Shown piece by piece: positions 42,685-52,081 of a stretch of 64,000 bases of DNA. Positions within the stretch are counted from its first letter, which is position 1. Each line of letters starts with the position of its first letter. The translations under genes were made by a program, and so were the position numbers. The notes beneath the pieces were generated by a model. It was not told the DNA's origin. It made no database searches and worked only from the letters and a program-made list of their open reading frames with translations. This DNA is from Jiangella aurantiaca (GTDB lineage Bacteria; Actinomycetota; Actinomycetes; Jiangellales; Jiangellaceae): NCBI RefSeq assembly GCF_004349105.1, contig NZ_SMLB01000014.1, forward strand, positions 62,001-126,000. The letters are read 5' to 3'.

Positions 42685-43692
42685 TCAGAGGGAGCTGAGA
42701 CCCGGGATGAGCTGGAGGATCCCGAAGCTGAGCGCGGCCGCCAGCCCGGCCATCGGGATGGTGAGCGCCCAGGCACCGACGATGTTGCCGGCGACGCCCC
42801 AGCGGACCGCCGACAGCCGCTTGGTGGCGCCGACGCCGATGACGGCGGACGTGATCGTCTGGGTGGTGGAGATGGGGGCGTGGTAGGCGAACGCCGTCGT
42901 GTAGAGCACGCCGGCGGCCACCGACTCCGCCGCGAAGCCCATCGGCGGGTCCAGGTGCACGATGCGCCGGCCCAGGGTCCGCATGATCCGCCAGCCGCCC
43001 GAGTACGTGCCGGCCGCGAGCGCCGTCGCCGCCAGCACGATCACCCACCACTGCACCTCGAAGCCGGTTTGGTACTGCCCGACCACCAGCGCCAGCGTGA
43101 TGACGCCCATGGTCTTCTGGGCGTCCTGCAGGCCGTGACCGAGCGCCATGGCGGCCGCGCTGAGTGTCTGCGCCATCCGGAAGCCGCGGTTGACCCGGCC
43201 GGGATGGGACTTCCGGAAGATCCACTGGATCGCCGTCATCACCAGGAACGCCAGCCCGAACCCGACGAGGGGTGAGACGACCATCGGGATGACGACCTTC
43301 TCGAGGATGCCGGTCCACTTCACCGAGTTGGCCGACGCGAGCGCCGCGCCGACCAGCCCGCCGATGAGCGCGTGCGACGAGGACGACGGCAGCCCGAACC
43401 ACCAGGTGATGAGGTTCCAGACGATCGCGCCGACCAGCGCCGCCAGCACCACCAGCAGGCCGCGGTCACCCTCGGGCGCCTCGATGATGCCGGCGCCGAC
43501 GGTCTGCGCGACCCCGGTGCCGAGGAAGGCTCCCACGAGGTTCATCGACGCGGCCATGAGCAGCGCGGCCCGCGGCGTCAGCGCGCGCGTCGACACCGAC
43601 GTCGCGATCGCGTTGGCGGCGTCGTGGAACCCGTTGGTGTAGTCGAACGACAGCGCGACGACGATCACCGTCAGGATGAGCGCGAGCTCCAC
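42685..43692 (-). CDS. pit: Low-affinity inorganic phosphate transporter, Pit family
   Basis: 335 residues from the ATG at 43690-43692. Both Pit repeats are clear: FDYTNGFHDAANAIATSVST at the N-terminus and TAFAYHAPISTTQTITSAVI in the C-terminal half. About nine or ten hydrophobic helices and a central basic loop (FRKSHPGRVNRGFRMAQTLS) are seen; the protein is of the shorter bacterial Pit type. It takes up metal-phosphate with protons at the membrane. It lies 4 bp after the DUF47 gene, its usual PhoU-like partner, so they form one operon. Confidence 0.94.
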   Translation of the reverse strand: MELALILTVIVVALSFDYTNGFHDAANAIATSVSTRALTPRAALLMAASMNLVGAFLGTGVAQTVGAGIIEAPEGDRGLLVVLAALVGAIVWNLITWWFGLPSSSSHALIGGLVGAALASANSVKWTGILEKVVIPMVVSPLVGFGLAFLVMTAIQWIFRKSHPGRVNRGFRMAQTLSAAAMALGHGLQDAQKTMGVITLALVVGQYQTGFEVQWWVIVLAATALAAGTYSGGWRIMRTLGRRIVHLDPPMGFAAESVAAGVLYTTAFAYHAPISTTQTITSAVIGVGATKRLSAVRWGVAGNIVGAWALTIPMAGLAAALSFGILQLIPGLSSL

Positions 43693-43696
43693 CCGC

Positions 43697-44308
43697 TCAC
43701 GACTCCTTGATCGCGATCTGCTCGACGATGTTCGCCACCGTCTCGAAGCCGTCGACCGCCGACTCCAGGGTGTCGACGACGTCCTTGAGCTTGTGCACCG
43801 TCAGGGCGTCGTACTCGCCGGAGAAGATCCGCGCCAGCAGCCGCCGGTAGTCCTGGTCGGCCTGGTTCTCCAGCCGGTTGACCTCGATCCAGTAGTCGGT
43901 GAGCTCGGACGGGGTCTGCAGCCGCGGCATCGCGTCGGCGGTCAGTTCGGCCGCGCGATCCAGGACGTCGACGAGGTCGCCGACGCCCGACGGCAGGTCG
44001 CCCACCCGGTACAGCACCATGAGGTCCAGCGCGGCCTCGACGTCGTCGAGCACGTCATCGAGCGCGCCGGACAGCCGGTAGATGTCCTCGCGGTCGAACG
44101 GCGTCACGAACGTGGAGTTGACCCGCCGGACGATGTCGTGGGTGTGCTCGTCGCCTTGGTGCTCGACCTCCTTCAGCCGGACCGCGATGTCGGCCCGGTC
44201 GGAGTCGGACGCGAGCGCCTCGGACAGCAGCCGCACGCCCTCGCGCAGGTTGCGCGCGGAGGCGGCGAACAGATCGAAGAAGGCGTTGTCCCGCGGAGAA
44301 AGGCGCAC
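43697..44308 (-). CDS. DUF47 (PhoU-like) Pit accessory protein
   Basis: 203 residues from the GTG at 44306-44308, with AGGAG just upstream; a longer frame to 44392 has no supporting signal. The helical PhoU-like fold is recognised from RLSPRDNAFFDLFAASARNL, LKEVEHQGDEHTHDIVRRVN with its acidic metal-binding cluster, TFVTPFDREDIYRLSGALDD and VNRLENQADQDYRRLLARIF. DUF47 proteins are encoded just before pit and are thought to regulate phosphate flux through it. A PHO-like GTTCACC lies 44 bp upstream of the start. Confidence 0.92.
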   Translation of the reverse strand: MRLSPRDNAFFDLFAASARNLREGVRLLSEALASDSDRADIAVRLKEVEHQGDEHTHDIVRRVNSTFVTPFDREDIYRLSGALDDVLDDVEAALDLMVLYRVGDLPSGVGDLVDVLDRAAELTADAMPRLQTPSELTDYWIEVNRLENQADQDYRRLLARIFSGEYDALTVHKLKDVVDTLESAVDGFETVANIVEQIAIKES

Positions 44309-44351
44309 GAAACTCCTCTGTCGGACGAAGGCGAACGCTGGAATGCTAAAC

Positions 44352-44393
44352 GGTGAACAGCATGTGACGCGGCACACGCGCCCCCGGTTCACC
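44352..44393. promoter_or_regulatory. PHO-like half sites upstream of DUF47-pit
   Basis: GTTCACC occurs on the minus strand (44358-44352, in GTTCACCGTTT) and on the plus strand (44387-44393). Single GTTCACC units are weaker evidence than the paired units before pstS, and their opposite orientation is unlike a standard direct-repeat PHO box, but the position ahead of a phosphate-transport operon is suggestive. Confidence 0.4.
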
Positions 44394-44402
44394 AGTGGAT
44401 CT

Positions 44403-46025
44403 TCAGCCGGGCCACCGGTCGAGGTCGGTCAGGGAGAGGTCGGCCGGCCACCAACCGGCACCGAACGAGTCGAAAATCAGCACCGCACCGCAGGCCAGCA
44501 CGAACAACGCGCCGAGCACCACCCACGCCACCTCGCGCGAGCGGTCCAGCGGGGCCAGGATCGCCCGGATGCCGTGCCGGCTGCGCACCGTGCCGGGACC
44601 ACGCCAGACCAGCCACGTCGCCACCACCGCCGCACCGATCGACGGGGTACGCGCGCCGCCCGCGTCGAGCAGGTCCAGCAGGCCGCCGACCAGCAGCGCG
44701 CCAAGCGCCGCCACCAGCAGCTGGGCCAGGCACGGCAGGGCCGCGGCCACGGCGTCCCAGGGTGCGGCCAGCGCCGCCACGACGGAATCGTTGCGATGGG
44801 CGCCGCGCGTCTCGCGCCGCTCGAACAGCCGCCGCTGGATGCGCCAGACAATGCGGCCCGTCAGCAGGATCAGCAGCGCGGCGACGGCGCCGGCGTACGG
44901 CATGCCCGCGATGAGGAACACCAGCAGCAACCCGCCCAGGCCGATGGCCAGTCGCGACCGCCAGCTGCGCGGCGCCGGCGGCTCGCCGCCCGGCCGGGGC
45001 GGCGGCACCGCCAGAGGCGACGGCTTCGGCGGCTGCTGCTCGCGGGCGCGCTGCTCGCGGATGCGCCGGTCGTAGCCCGGCAGCGTCGGGGGCTGCACCT
45101 GGGTCGGCGGGACATACGGCGGCGGCGCCGGCTGGAGCTGCAGCGGTGGCACCGGCGCGATGACCGCTGTGTCGTCGAGGGCCGGCGGGGCCGCGAGGGT
45201 GGGCGGCGCCGCGGCGATCGTCGGCGGCTCGTCCGGGCCGAGCGCCTGGGCCAGGGCCGGAACGCCGGGGCGGCGGGCCGGGTCGGGGTGCAGCGCGACG
45301 TCGAGCACCGTCGCGAGCCAGGGCTCGACGCCGCTGAGGTCGTGCTCACCACGCCGGATGCGGTCGACGACGGCGAGGTCGGGCCCGCCGCCGTACGGCG
45401 GCCGGCCGGTGGCGGCGTAGGTGAGCGTCGCCGCCCAGGCGTGCACGTCGGTGGCCGGGGTCGGGTCGCGGCCGAGGACCGTCTCAGGGGCGAAGTAGCC
45501 GGGCGTCCCGGAGATCAGGCCGGTGGCCGTGAGCCGGGTGTCGTCGGTGGCGTGCGCGATGCCGAAGTCGATGAGCACCGGCCCACCGGCGGCCAGCATG
45601 ACGTTGCCGGGCTTGATGTCGCGGTGCACCACACCGGCCGCGTGCACCGAGGTGAGCGCCTCGAGCAGGCCGCGCGCCAGGATCCGCAGGTCGGGCGCGG
45701 CCAGCGGCCCGTGCTCGGCCACCCACGCGCTCAGCGGGACGCCGTCGACGAACCGGGTGACGATGTACGGCGGATCGGCCGACACGTCGGCGTCGAGCAC
45801 CTCCGCCACGCGGTCGCCGCGCACCCGGACCAGCGTGGCGACCTCGCGTTCGAACCGGCGGCGGCCGTCGGTGCCCCCGACCAGCCACGGCCGCAGCGTC
45901 TTGACCGCGACCGGACGCCCGTCGCGAGCGGTCGCCAAGTACACGACCCCCATTCCGCCCTCGCCGAGCTGGCGGACCACCCGGTACGGGCCGATGTGGG
46001 TGAGTTCGGCCGGCCTCGCATCCAC
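44403..46025 (-). CDS. Serine/threonine protein kinase with C-terminal membrane domain
   Basis: 540 residues from a GTG at 46023-46025. The kinase domain (about residues 12-265) has the P-loop [12 protein letters not shown], the ATP-binding Lys in VAVKTLRP, the catalytic loop [16 protein letters not shown] in LIDFGIAH, and the activation segment [14 protein letters not shown] Pro/Ala-rich linker (270-355) leads to four or five hydrophobic helices ([20 protein letters not shown] and later ones) with no PASTA repeats. All catalytic residues are present, so it should be active. It probably phosphorylates cytosolic partners while its membrane domain senses an unknown cue. It is divergent from the WYL regulator. 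Confidence 0.92.
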   Translation of the reverse strand: MDARPAELTHIGPYRVVRQLGEGGMGVVYLATARDGRPVAVKTLRPWLVGGTDGRRRFEREVATLVRVRGDRVAEVLDADVSADPPYIVTRFVDGVPLSAWVAEHGPLAAPDLRILARGLLEALTSVHAAGVVHRDIKPGNVMLAAGGPVLIDFGIAHATDDTRLTATGLISGTPGYFAPETVLGRDPTPATDVHAWAATLTYAATGRPPYGGGPDLAVVDRIRRGEHDLSGVEPWLATVLDVALHPDPARRPGVPALAQALGPDEPPTIAAAPPTLAAPPALDDTAVIAPVPPLQLQPAPPPYVPPTQVQPPTLPGYDRRIREQRAREQQPPKPSPLAVPPPRPGGEPPAPRSWRSRLAIGLGGLLLVFLIAGMPYAGAVAALLILLTGRIVWRIQRRLFERRETRGAHRNDSVVAALAAPWDAVAAALPCLAQLLVAALGALLVGGLLDLLDAGGARTPSIGAAVVATWLVWRGPGTVRSRHGIRAILAPLDRSREVAWVVLGALFVLACGAVLIFDSFGAGWWPADLSLTDLDRWPG

Positions 46026-46228
46026 ACATAGACGGTAACCGACTCGGGCCGCGACGAGGCATTCAGCGAGCCACGCCGGGCGAGCGCCACGCCTGAGGGG
46101 CCGCGGCGTGCTTTGCTATGACGCAACACGATCATCGGGGACTGACGTCAGACCTCGCGGTCGGCGACCAGCAACTGATCATGGGGGTGCGGCCGGGCCG
46201 AAGGAGCCCGGCTCGGGGAGGACCGGCG

Positions 46229-47086
46229 ATGGGCAGCCAGGGCCAGGCGACGGCTCAGCACGACAGCACCGACGCACCGTCCCGGCTGCCGCGCATGCGC
46301 CGGCCGGCCGAGACCCCGTCGGCGTCCCGGCGCGCACCGAGCGCATCGCGACCGGCGCCGGGCGGCGCTCCGCCGGCACCCGGCGACGCCACCGGCCGGG
46401 CCAGCCGCACCACCCGCCTGGACAGCCTGGCCCGCGAACTTCACGCCGCCGGCCGCCAAGGCCGCACGTCGTCGTGGCTGGCCGAGCGGCTCGGTGTCTC
46501 GGCTCGGACGGTGAAGCGCGACGTCATCGCCCTGCAGCAGGCCGGCGTCCCGATCCGGGCGTCCAGCGGGCCGCAGGGCGGCTACGTCATCGACCAGTCC
46601 GGGCAGCGCGCCCTCAGCCTGACCCCCGACGAAGCGCTGGCCATCGTCGTCGGGCTGCAGGCGGTTCCCGACCAGCCGTTCGCCGCGGCCGGGTCGTCCG
46701 CGGCGGCCAAGGTCCTGCGGGCGGTCGCGCCCGACCGCCGCGCCGACGTCACCGCCGTCGCGCAGCGCATCTGGATCCGCCCCGGCGAGCCGGAGCCACC
46801 GCACGACGACGCCGTCCGCACGGTCCTCGCCGACGCCATCCGCGACCACCGCGTCGTCCTGCTCGACCACGCACCCGCCGGCGCCACCGGCACGGTGACC
46901 GAGCAGGTCGAGCCGCTCGGGTTCGCCCACTCGCGCGGCGCTTGGTTCGTGCTGGTGTGGAGCCGCGAGGCCGACGCCGGCCGCTGGTTCCAGCTCGACC
47001 ACGTGACCGCCGCGCAGCCCACGCACGAAACGTTCGAGCCGCGCGACGTGCGGGAGATCTTCCGCCCGGTCCCGGCCGCTGACTAG
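46229..47086 (+). CDS. HTH/WYL-type transcriptional regulator
   Basis: 285 residues from the ATG at 46229, with GGGGAGGACC upstream; an earlier frame start at 46118 lacks this. After a disordered Ala/Pro/Arg-rich stretch of about 60 residues, an HTH_11-type winged helix is visible (LARELHAAGRQGRTSSWLAE, then RLGVSARTVKRDVIALQQAG and SGPQGGYVI). The C-terminal part, VVLLDHAPAGATGTVTEQVE followed by PLGFAHSRGAWFVLVWSREA, is WYL-like, although the Trp-Tyr-Leu triad itself reads WFV. WYL domains bind nucleic acid or small ligands and tune the HTH. Its target is unknown. Confidence 0.82.
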   Translation: MGSQGQATAQHDSTDAPSRLPRMRRPAETPSASRRAPSASRPAPGGAPPAPGDATGRASRTTRLDSLARELHAAGRQGRTSSWLAERLGVSARTVKRDVIALQQAGVPIRASSGPQGGYVIDQSGQRALSLTPDEALAIVVGLQAVPDQPFAAAGSSAAAKVLRAVAPDRRADVTAVAQRIWIRPGEPEPPHDDAVRTVLADAIRDHRVVLLDHAPAGATGTVTEQVEPLGFAHSRGAWFVLVWSREADAGRWFQLDHVTAAQPTHETFEPRDVREIFRPVPAAD

Positions 47087-47103
47087 GGGCGGCCGGCCCG
47101 CCG

Positions 47104-47469
47104 TCACCGTCCGGGCGCGTGGGGCCACTCCTCGAAGGCGCGGCAGCGCCCGTCGTCGTCGAGCCGGACGATCCACAGATCGCGGTACTCCTGCGTGACC
47201 GGATCGCCGTAGTGGACCTCGGCGCGCACGACCGCGGTGTCGCCGTCGACGGCGACGATCTCCGTCCAGAGCCGGAAAATCTCGTCGGGCCCCTCGCGTG
47301 TGGCTTCCCACATCCGCCCGATGTCAGGCAGGCCGACCACCGGTTCTCGGTACGGTCCCTGCAGGTAGGTCGCGTCCTCGGTGAACACCTCGTTCAGGGC
47401 GTCGACGCCCGGGCTGCGCCACGCCCGCTCATAGGCCTCGATCCAGGCCCGGACCGCTGGTTCGTCCAT
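47104..47469 (-). CDS. NTF2-like (SnoaL-type) protein
   Basis: 121 residues from the ATG at 47467-47469, preceded by GAGGTG; upstream in-frame codons to 47496 have no signal. The fold is recognised from VRAWIEAYERAWRSPGVDAL, NEVFTEDATYLQGPYREPVV and the closing strands TQEYRDLWIVRLDDDGRC followed by FEEWPHAP. This SnoaL_2-like pattern usually marks a polyketide-cyclase-like or ligand-binding fold with no fixed reaction. It converges on the WYL regulator gene with 17 bp between stops. Compared with the other NTF2-like protein at 13288-13728 it shares fold only. Confidence 0.75.
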   Translation of the reverse strand: MDEPAVRAWIEAYERAWRSPGVDALNEVFTEDATYLQGPYREPVVGLPDIGRMWEATREGPDEIFRLWTEIVAVDGDTAVVRAEVHYGDPVTQEYRDLWIVRLDDDGRCRAFEEWPHAPGR

Positions 47470-47547
47470 CAACACCTCACATGTCGGGCCACGCACGCCA
47501 CACTCACACTCACACTCGTGGGAGCCTCCGGCCCCAGTCGCGGCCGG

Positions 47548-48144
47548 TCAGGCAGTCACCGGCGCGCCGGTCAGCTCGTCGACCCGCACCACTGTCGCGA
47601 ACCGGCCGGCCAGCGCATACTCCGTCCGCGTCAGGACGTCCTCGACGCTCAGGGTGCGTGGGTCGGCCAGGATCTCGGCGTTGCTCCGCCCGGCCGGCGC
47701 CTCCGGGTGCTCGATCGGATTCGTCGCCGTCGCATCGATCACGAACGTCACCCGGTAGCCCAGGTCCGACGCCAGCCGCGCCGTCGTCTCGCAGCACTGC
47801 TCGGTGCGGATGCCGCTGACCACCACCTCGCGGACGCCGCGCTCGGTGAGCAGTTGCTGCAGGCCGGTCGTCGTGAAGGCGTTGTGCGAGGTCTTCGTCA
47901 GCACCGGCTCGCCGGGCCGCGGGTCCAGGCCGGGCTGCAGCCGGACGTATCCCAGCTCCGGGTCGAAGACGGTGCCGGTGCCGGGCTCGCTGTGCAGCAC
48001 CCAGACGACGAGGTCGCCCTTGGCGCGGGCGTGGTCGACCAACCGGGCCGCCTTCCCGGCCACGTCCGGGTCGGAGATCAGCTCCCAGCTCGGCCGCTGC
48101 CGGAACGACTCCTGGACGTCGATGACGAGTAGCGCTCTGCTCAT
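47548..48144 (-). CDS. Isochorismatase-family cysteine hydrolase
   Basis: 198 residues from the ATG at 48142-48144. The catalytic triad of the family is in place: Asp in LLVIDVQESF near residue 10, Lys in VLTKTSHNAF near 91, and Cys in VVSGIRTEQCCETTARLASD near 122. There are two adjacent Cys residues; the first, after Glu-Gln, aligns with the nucleophile. Family members hydrolyse amide or vinyl-ether bonds (isochorismate, nicotinamide, N-carbamoyl compounds). The substrate is not evident. It is divergent from prfC with 88 bp between starts. Confidence 0.87.
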   Translation of the reverse strand: MSRALLVIDVQESFRQRPSWELISDPDVAGKAARLVDHARAKGDLVVWVLHSEPGTGTVFDPELGYVRLQPGLDPRPGEPVLTKTSHNAFTTTGLQQLLTERGVREVVVSGIRTEQCCETTARLASDLGYRVTFVIDATATNPIEHPEAPAGRSNAEILADPRTLSVEDVLTRTEYALAGRFATVVRVDELTGAPVTA

Positions 48145-48232
48145 GTCACCGATGGTGCGCCGGGCGGGAGGCCGTGCCCAGGCGCGATCGAGCCGATCTA
48201 CCGCGACATCCGGCCACCGTAGACTTGATGCC

Positions 48233-49834
48233 ATGCCCCCCTCCTCCGCCGCGTCGCCGGCTGCTGTCTCCGGCGTCGCCGCCGAGGCGGCGCGGCGCCG
48301 CACGTTCGCCGTCATCAGTCACCCCGACGCCGGCAAGTCGACGCTCACCGAGGCCCTGGCGCTGCACGCGCGCGTCATCGGCGAGGCGGGCGCGGTGCAC
48401 GGGAAGTCGGGGCGGCGCACGGTCATCTCCGACTGGATGGAGATGGAGCAGGCCCGGGGCATCTCGGTCACGTCGGCGGCGCTGCAGTTCGAGTACCAGG
48501 GACACGTGATCAACCTGCTCGACACCCCGGGACACGCCGACTTCTCCGAGGACACCTACCGGGTGCTGGCCGCCGTCGACTGCGCGGTCATGCTGCTCGA
48601 CGCCGCGAAGGGCCTGGAGCCGCAGACGCTGAAGCTGTTCGACGTCTGCCGGCACCGCGGCGTCCCGGTCGTGACGTTCGTCAACAAGTGGGACCGGCCG
48701 GGTATGCACGTGCTCGACCTCGTCGACGAGCTGGACCAGCGCATCGGGCTGACGGCCACGCCGCTGAACTGGCCGGTCGGCGAGGCGGGCACGTTCCATG
48801 GCCTGCTGGACCGCGACGACGAGACCATGACGACGTTCGAGCGGGCGCCCGGCGGCGCGCGCATCGCCGAGGAGCACGTCCTGACCGCGGCCGAGGCCAA
48901 GGAGCGGTACGCCGACGCCTGGGGCACCGCGCTGGACGAGGTGTCGCTGCTCGACACCCTCGACACGGAGACGTTCCTCACCGGCACGTCGACGCCCATG
49001 CTGTTCGGCGCAGCCGTGGTGAACGTCGGCGTGCGTCAGCTGCTCGACGCCCTGGTCGCGCTGGCCCCTCCGCCGAGCGCCCGGCCCGACGCCGAGGGCG
49101 CGCCGCGGCTGGTCGACGCGCCGTTCTCGGGGCTGGTGTTCAAGGTGCAGGCCGGCATGGACAAGGCGCACCGCGACCGCCTGGCGTTCGTCCGGGTCTG
49201 CTCCGGACGGTTCGAGCGCGGCGCCGTCGTCACGCACGCCGCCACCGGCCGCCCGTTCGCCACCAAGTACGCCCGCACCATGCTCGGCCGCGAGCGCGAG
49301 ACCATCGACATCGCCTACCCCGGCGACATCGTCGGCCTGGTCAACGCGAACGCGCTGACCGTCGGCGACACCCTGCACGCCGAGGGCGCCCCGGTCGCGT
49401 TCCCGCCGATGCCGTCGTTCGCGCCGGAGCACTTCGTCACCGCCCGCACCGCCGACACCAGCAAGGCCAAGCAGTTCCGCCGCGGCATCGAGCAGCTGGC
49501 CGAGGAGGGCGTCGTCCAGATCCTCACCTCGAACCGGCGTGGCGACGGCGCACCGATCCTGGCCGCCGTCGGGCCGCTGCAGTTCGAGGTCGCCACCACC
49601 CGGCTCGGCCAGGAGTTCGGCGTGCCGGTCGCCCTCGACTCCCTTCCCTACGGCTTGGCCCGGCGCACCGACGCCGACGGGGTCCCGGTGCTGAACGCGG
49701 AGGCCGGTGTCGAGGTGGCGGAACGCCGCGACGGCGCGCTGCTGGCCCTGTTCCCGGACAAGTGGCGGCTGGCGTCGGTGCAGCGCCGGCATCCCGACAT
49801 CGTGCTCGAACCGCTCGTCGCCGGGGCTGACTGA
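48233..49834 (+). CDS. prfC: Peptide chain release factor 3
   Basis: 533 residues from the ATG at 48233. The translational GTPase motifs are complete: G1 [13 protein letters not shown]2 region [12 protein letters not shown]3 [15 protein letters not shown]4 FVNKWDRPG. Later blocks ([20 protein letters not shown], then [19 protein letters not shown] and [10 protein letters not shown]) match RF3 and separate it from EF-G. RF3 recycles RF1/RF2 from the ribosome after termination. A short N-terminal Ser/Ala extension of about 20 residues precedes the G domain. The ung gene starts 37 bp after the stop. Confidence 0.95.
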   Translation: MPPSSAASPAAVSGVAAEAARRRTFAVISHPDAGKSTLTEALALHARVIGEAGAVHGKSGRRTVISDWMEMEQARGISVTSAALQFEYQGHVINLLDTPGHADFSEDTYRVLAAVDCAVMLLDAAKGLEPQTLKLFDVCRHRGVPVVTFVNKWDRPGMHVLDLVDELDQRIGLTATPLNWPVGEAGTFHGLLDRDDETMTTFERAPGGARIAEEHVLTAAEAKERYADAWGTALDEVSLLDTLDTETFLTGTSTPMLFGAAVVNVGVRQLLDALVALAPPPSARPDAEGAPRLVDAPFSGLVFKVQAGMDKAHRDRLAFVRVCSGRFERGAVVTHAATGRPFATKYARTMLGRERETIDIAYPGDIVGLVNANALTVGDTLHAEGAPVAFPPMPSFAPEHFVTARTADTSKAKQFRRGIEQLAEEGVVQILTSNRRGDGAPILAAVGPLQFEVATTRLGQEFGVPVALDSLPYGLARRTDADGVPVLNAEAGVEVAERRDGALLALFPDKWRLASVQRRHPDIVLEPLVAGAD

Positions 49835-49871
49835 CGCACGGACAGGGCACGCCTTCTCTACACTGACCGCC

Positions 49872-50549
49872 ATGACCGCTCGGCCGCTCTCCGAACTCGT
49901 CGATCCCGGCTGGGCGCGCGCCCTCGAGCCGGTCGCCCCGCGCATCGCCGCCATGGGCGAGTTCCTGCGCGCCGAGCTGGCCGCCGGACGCAGCTACCTG
50001 CCGGCGGGGCAGCACGTACTGCGGGCGTTCACCCAGCCGTTCGACGACGTCCGAGTCCTCATCGTGGGCCAGGACCCCTATCCCACGCCCGGGCACGCGG
50101 TGGGGCTGAGCTTCTCGGTGGCGTCCGACGTCCGGCCGCTGCCGCCGAGCCTGGTCAACATCTTCCAGGAGTATTGCGACGACCTCGGGTATCCGCCGCC
50201 CAGCAACGGCGACCTGACCCCGTGGGCCGAGCACGGCGTACTGCTGCTCAACCGGGCTCTGACGGTCGCGCCGAGAAATCCCGGCGCGCACCGGGGAAAG
50301 GGCTGGGAAGAAGTCACCGAGCAAGCGATCCGGGCGCTCGTCGGGCGCGGAACGCCTTTCGTGGCCATCTTGTGGGGTCGCGATGCGAGAAATCTCCGGC
50401 CACTACTTGGTAACGTTCCATGTATTGAGTCGGCCCACCCGAGCCCCATGTCCGCCCGCAACGGCTTCTTCGGCTCACGCCCGTTCAGTAGGGCAAACGA
50501 GCTTCTGGAGGGGCTTGGTGTCCTGCCGGTCGACTGGAAGCTTCCCTGA
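49872..50549 (+). CDS. ung: Uracil-DNA glycosylase (family 1)
   Basis: 225 residues from the ATG at 49872. The catalytic water-activating motif [21 protein letters not shown] is near residue 63 and the DNA-binding [18 protein letters not shown] near 190, both diagnostic of family 1 [23 protein letters not shown] and [17 protein letters not shown] fill the expected positions. It removes uracil from DNA to start base-excision repair; in a high-GC genome with heavy cytosine deamination load this matters. It follows prfC closely and may be cotranscribed. Confidence 0.96.
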   Translation: MTARPLSELVDPGWARALEPVAPRIAAMGEFLRAELAAGRSYLPAGQHVLRAFTQPFDDVRVLIVGQDPYPTPGHAVGLSFSVASDVRPLPPSLVNIFQEYCDDLGYPPPSNGDLTPWAEHGVLLLNRALTVAPRNPGAHRGKGWEEVTEQAIRALVGRGTPFVAILWGRDARNLRPLLGNVPCIESAHPSPMSARNGFFGSRPFSRANELLEGLGVLPVDWKLP

Positions 50550-50676
50550 GACGCCGCGTTCACTAAGTGGGATACACACTTGTGCAACTAGCGTTCGATC
50601 ATCGTATGCTTCCCGGCGCGGGCCCAAGGTGGTACTGTTTCCGCGGTTGCAGTAACAGTTCCTCGCACGTCCTTGA

Positions 50677-50707
50677 ACGCCCGTGGGATGTTATCGCGGG
50701 CGTTTTT
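50677..50707 (+). terminator. Terminator-like hairpin between ung and csp
   Basis: ACGCCCG (50677-50683) pairs with CGGGCGT (50697-50703), extended by two weaker pairs, and is followed by a run of five T (50703-50707) on the plus strand. It can end the ung transcript or act in the csp leader. The rest of the 261-bp gap holds no gene. Confidence 0.6.
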
Positions 50708-50810
50708 CGCTTCTCTGTGCCTCCAGCACTGTGGTAGCGGGAGACGGCGGCAGCAACCCGGAGGTCGCACGGTGCGGCTTCCGTCACCGTCCCGTAGGAG
50801 GACACGGCAC

Positions 50811-51014
50811 ATGGCACAGGGAACCGTCAAGTGGTTCAACGCTGAGAAGGGCTTCGGCTTCATCGCACAGGACAACGGCGAGCCGGACGTCTTCGTGCAC
50901 TACTCGGCGATTCAGGCCGACGGCTACCGCACGCTGGACGAGAACCAGCGGGTGGAGTTCGAGATCACCCAGGGCCCGAAGGGCCCGCAGGCTGACGCGG
51001 TTCGTCCGGTCTGA
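50811..51014 (+). CDS. Cold-shock protein
   Basis: 67 residues from the ATG at 50811 with a strong AGGAGG about ten bases upstream. [20 protein letters not shown] carries RNP1 (KGFGFI) and DVFVHYSAI carries RNP2 (VFVHY), so it is a CspA-type single OB-fold that binds single-stranded RNA and DNA and melts structures. EYRTLDE-type loop residues ([15 protein letters not shown]) and the end [11 protein letters not shown] are typical of actinobacterial family members. The leader upstream is long and structured, as expected for a cold-shock mRNA. Confidence 0.95.
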   Translation: MAQGTVKWFNAEKGFGFIAQDNGEPDVFVHYSAIQADGYRTLDENQRVEFEITQGPKGPQADAVRPV

Positions 51015-51028
51015 TCAACCTGTCACAT

Positions 51029-51065
51029 CGCTGCCCCCGTCCCTTCCGCAGGGACGGGGGCAGCG
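51029..51065. terminator. Terminator hairpin after the cold-shock gene
   Basis: Arms CGCTGCCCCCGTCCC (51029-51043) and its exact complement (51051-51065) give a 15-bp stem with a 7-base loop, 14 bp after the csp stop. The spacer from here to 51271 shows no gene. Confidence 0.8.
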
Positions 51066-51271
51066 GCGCGCCCGGGGTTCATTCCCTGTGGTCCGGACCG
51101 CCCGCCGGAGGCCATTCCCGCTGCTGGAAGCGCTTGTCCGAATCCCTCGCCAAGGGGTAGACGGACCGTTCTGTTCAGAAGGGGCTTGATAACGGCCGGG
51201 TAACTGTGGTTCGGTGGTTGGCACGTGGTCAAGCAATCGCCACTTCGCTTCATTCTGGAGAGGTGTAGGCC

Positions 51272-52081
51272 GTGCAGACCCACGTTCTCGCGACGACGGA
51301 CGACCATCAGCACCAGCACCAGAACACCGACCGTCACGAACTCACCAACGACCTGCTCCGCCGGGCCGCTCGCAGCACCGGCCAGCAGCGCCAACGCCTC
51401 ATCGACGAGGTCGTTTTTCTTCATCTGCGCCTGGCCGAGTCGATCGCCCGGCGCTACTTCGGGCGGGGCATCGAGCGCGACGACCTGCTGCAGGTCGCGC
51501 ACCTCGGCCTGGTCAACGCCGCCCAGCGGTTCGACGCCGACCGCGGCAAGGACTTCGTGTCCTTCGCCGTCCCCACCATCACCGGCGAGGTCAAGCGCTA
51601 CTTCCGCGACCACGGCTGGACCGTCCGCCCGCCGCGCCGGGTCCAGGAACTCCACGCCCGAGTGACCGCCGCCACGGCGGAGATCTCCCAGGCCAAGGGT
51701 GCGGCCCCGACGCCGGCCGAGCTGGCCGAACACCTCGGCGTCGAGCTCGACGACATCCTCGAGGCCAGTGCGTCGCACGAGTGCTTCACGGTGGCCTCCA
51801 TCGACTACCGCGGCACCGGCGGCGACGAGACCCCGCTCGCGGAGACGCTCGGCGAGGACGACGACGGCTTCTCCCGCGCCGAGGCCGTTGTCGCGCTGGC
51901 CCCGGCCTGCCGTGAGCTCAAGCCGCGCGACCGGCGGATTCTCTACCTGCGCTTCTTCAAGGGCTGGACGCAGCAGGAGATCGCCAAGGAGCTGGGCGTC
52001 ACCCAGATGCAGGTCTCGCGGCTGCTCGCCCGCATACTCGGCCAGCTGCGTGACCGGGTCGGCGACTCGGCGGTGGTCTAG
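51272..52081 (+). CDS. SigB/SigF-type RNA polymerase sigma factor
   Basis: 269 residues from the GTG at 51272, preceded by GGAGAGG. Region 2 has FLHLRLAESIARRYFGRGIE, then RDDLLQVAHLGLVNAAQRFD and FVSFAVPTITGEVKRYFRDH, diagnostic of the SigB/F/G group. Region 3 follows (RPPRRVQELHARVTAATAEI) and region 4 ends with LYLRFFKGWTQQEIAKELGV and QVSRLLARILGQLRDRV. The His/Gln-rich N-terminus (DDHQHQHQNTDRH) is unusual. Such factors respond to general stress and are usually held by an RsbW-type anti-sigma; none lies next door, but a STAS antagonist-like protein is encoded at 53930-54301. It ends inside the converging LysR stop. Confidence 0.9.
   Translation: MQTHVLATTDDHQHQHQNTDRHELTNDLLRRAARSTGQQRQRLIDEVVFLHLRLAESIARRYFGRGIERDDLLQVAHLGLVNAAQRFDADRGKDFVSFAVPTITGEVKRYFRDHGWTVRPPRRVQELHARVTAATAEISQAKGAAPTPAELAEHLGVELDDILEASASHECFTVASIDYRGTGGDETPLAETLGEDDDGFSRAEAVVALAPACRELKPRDRRILYLRFFKGWTQQEIAKELGVTQMQVSRLLARILGQLRDRVGDSAVV

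Noticed and set aside
47501-47518. CACACT microrepeat (three units)
   Set aside because: Too short and not palindromic; probably chance slippage in a spacer.
51173-51203. GTTC and GGGTAA resembling a SigB/F-type promoter before the sigma gene
   Set aside because: The spacing is 21 bases, longer than the usual 14-17, and the -35 lacks the third T.
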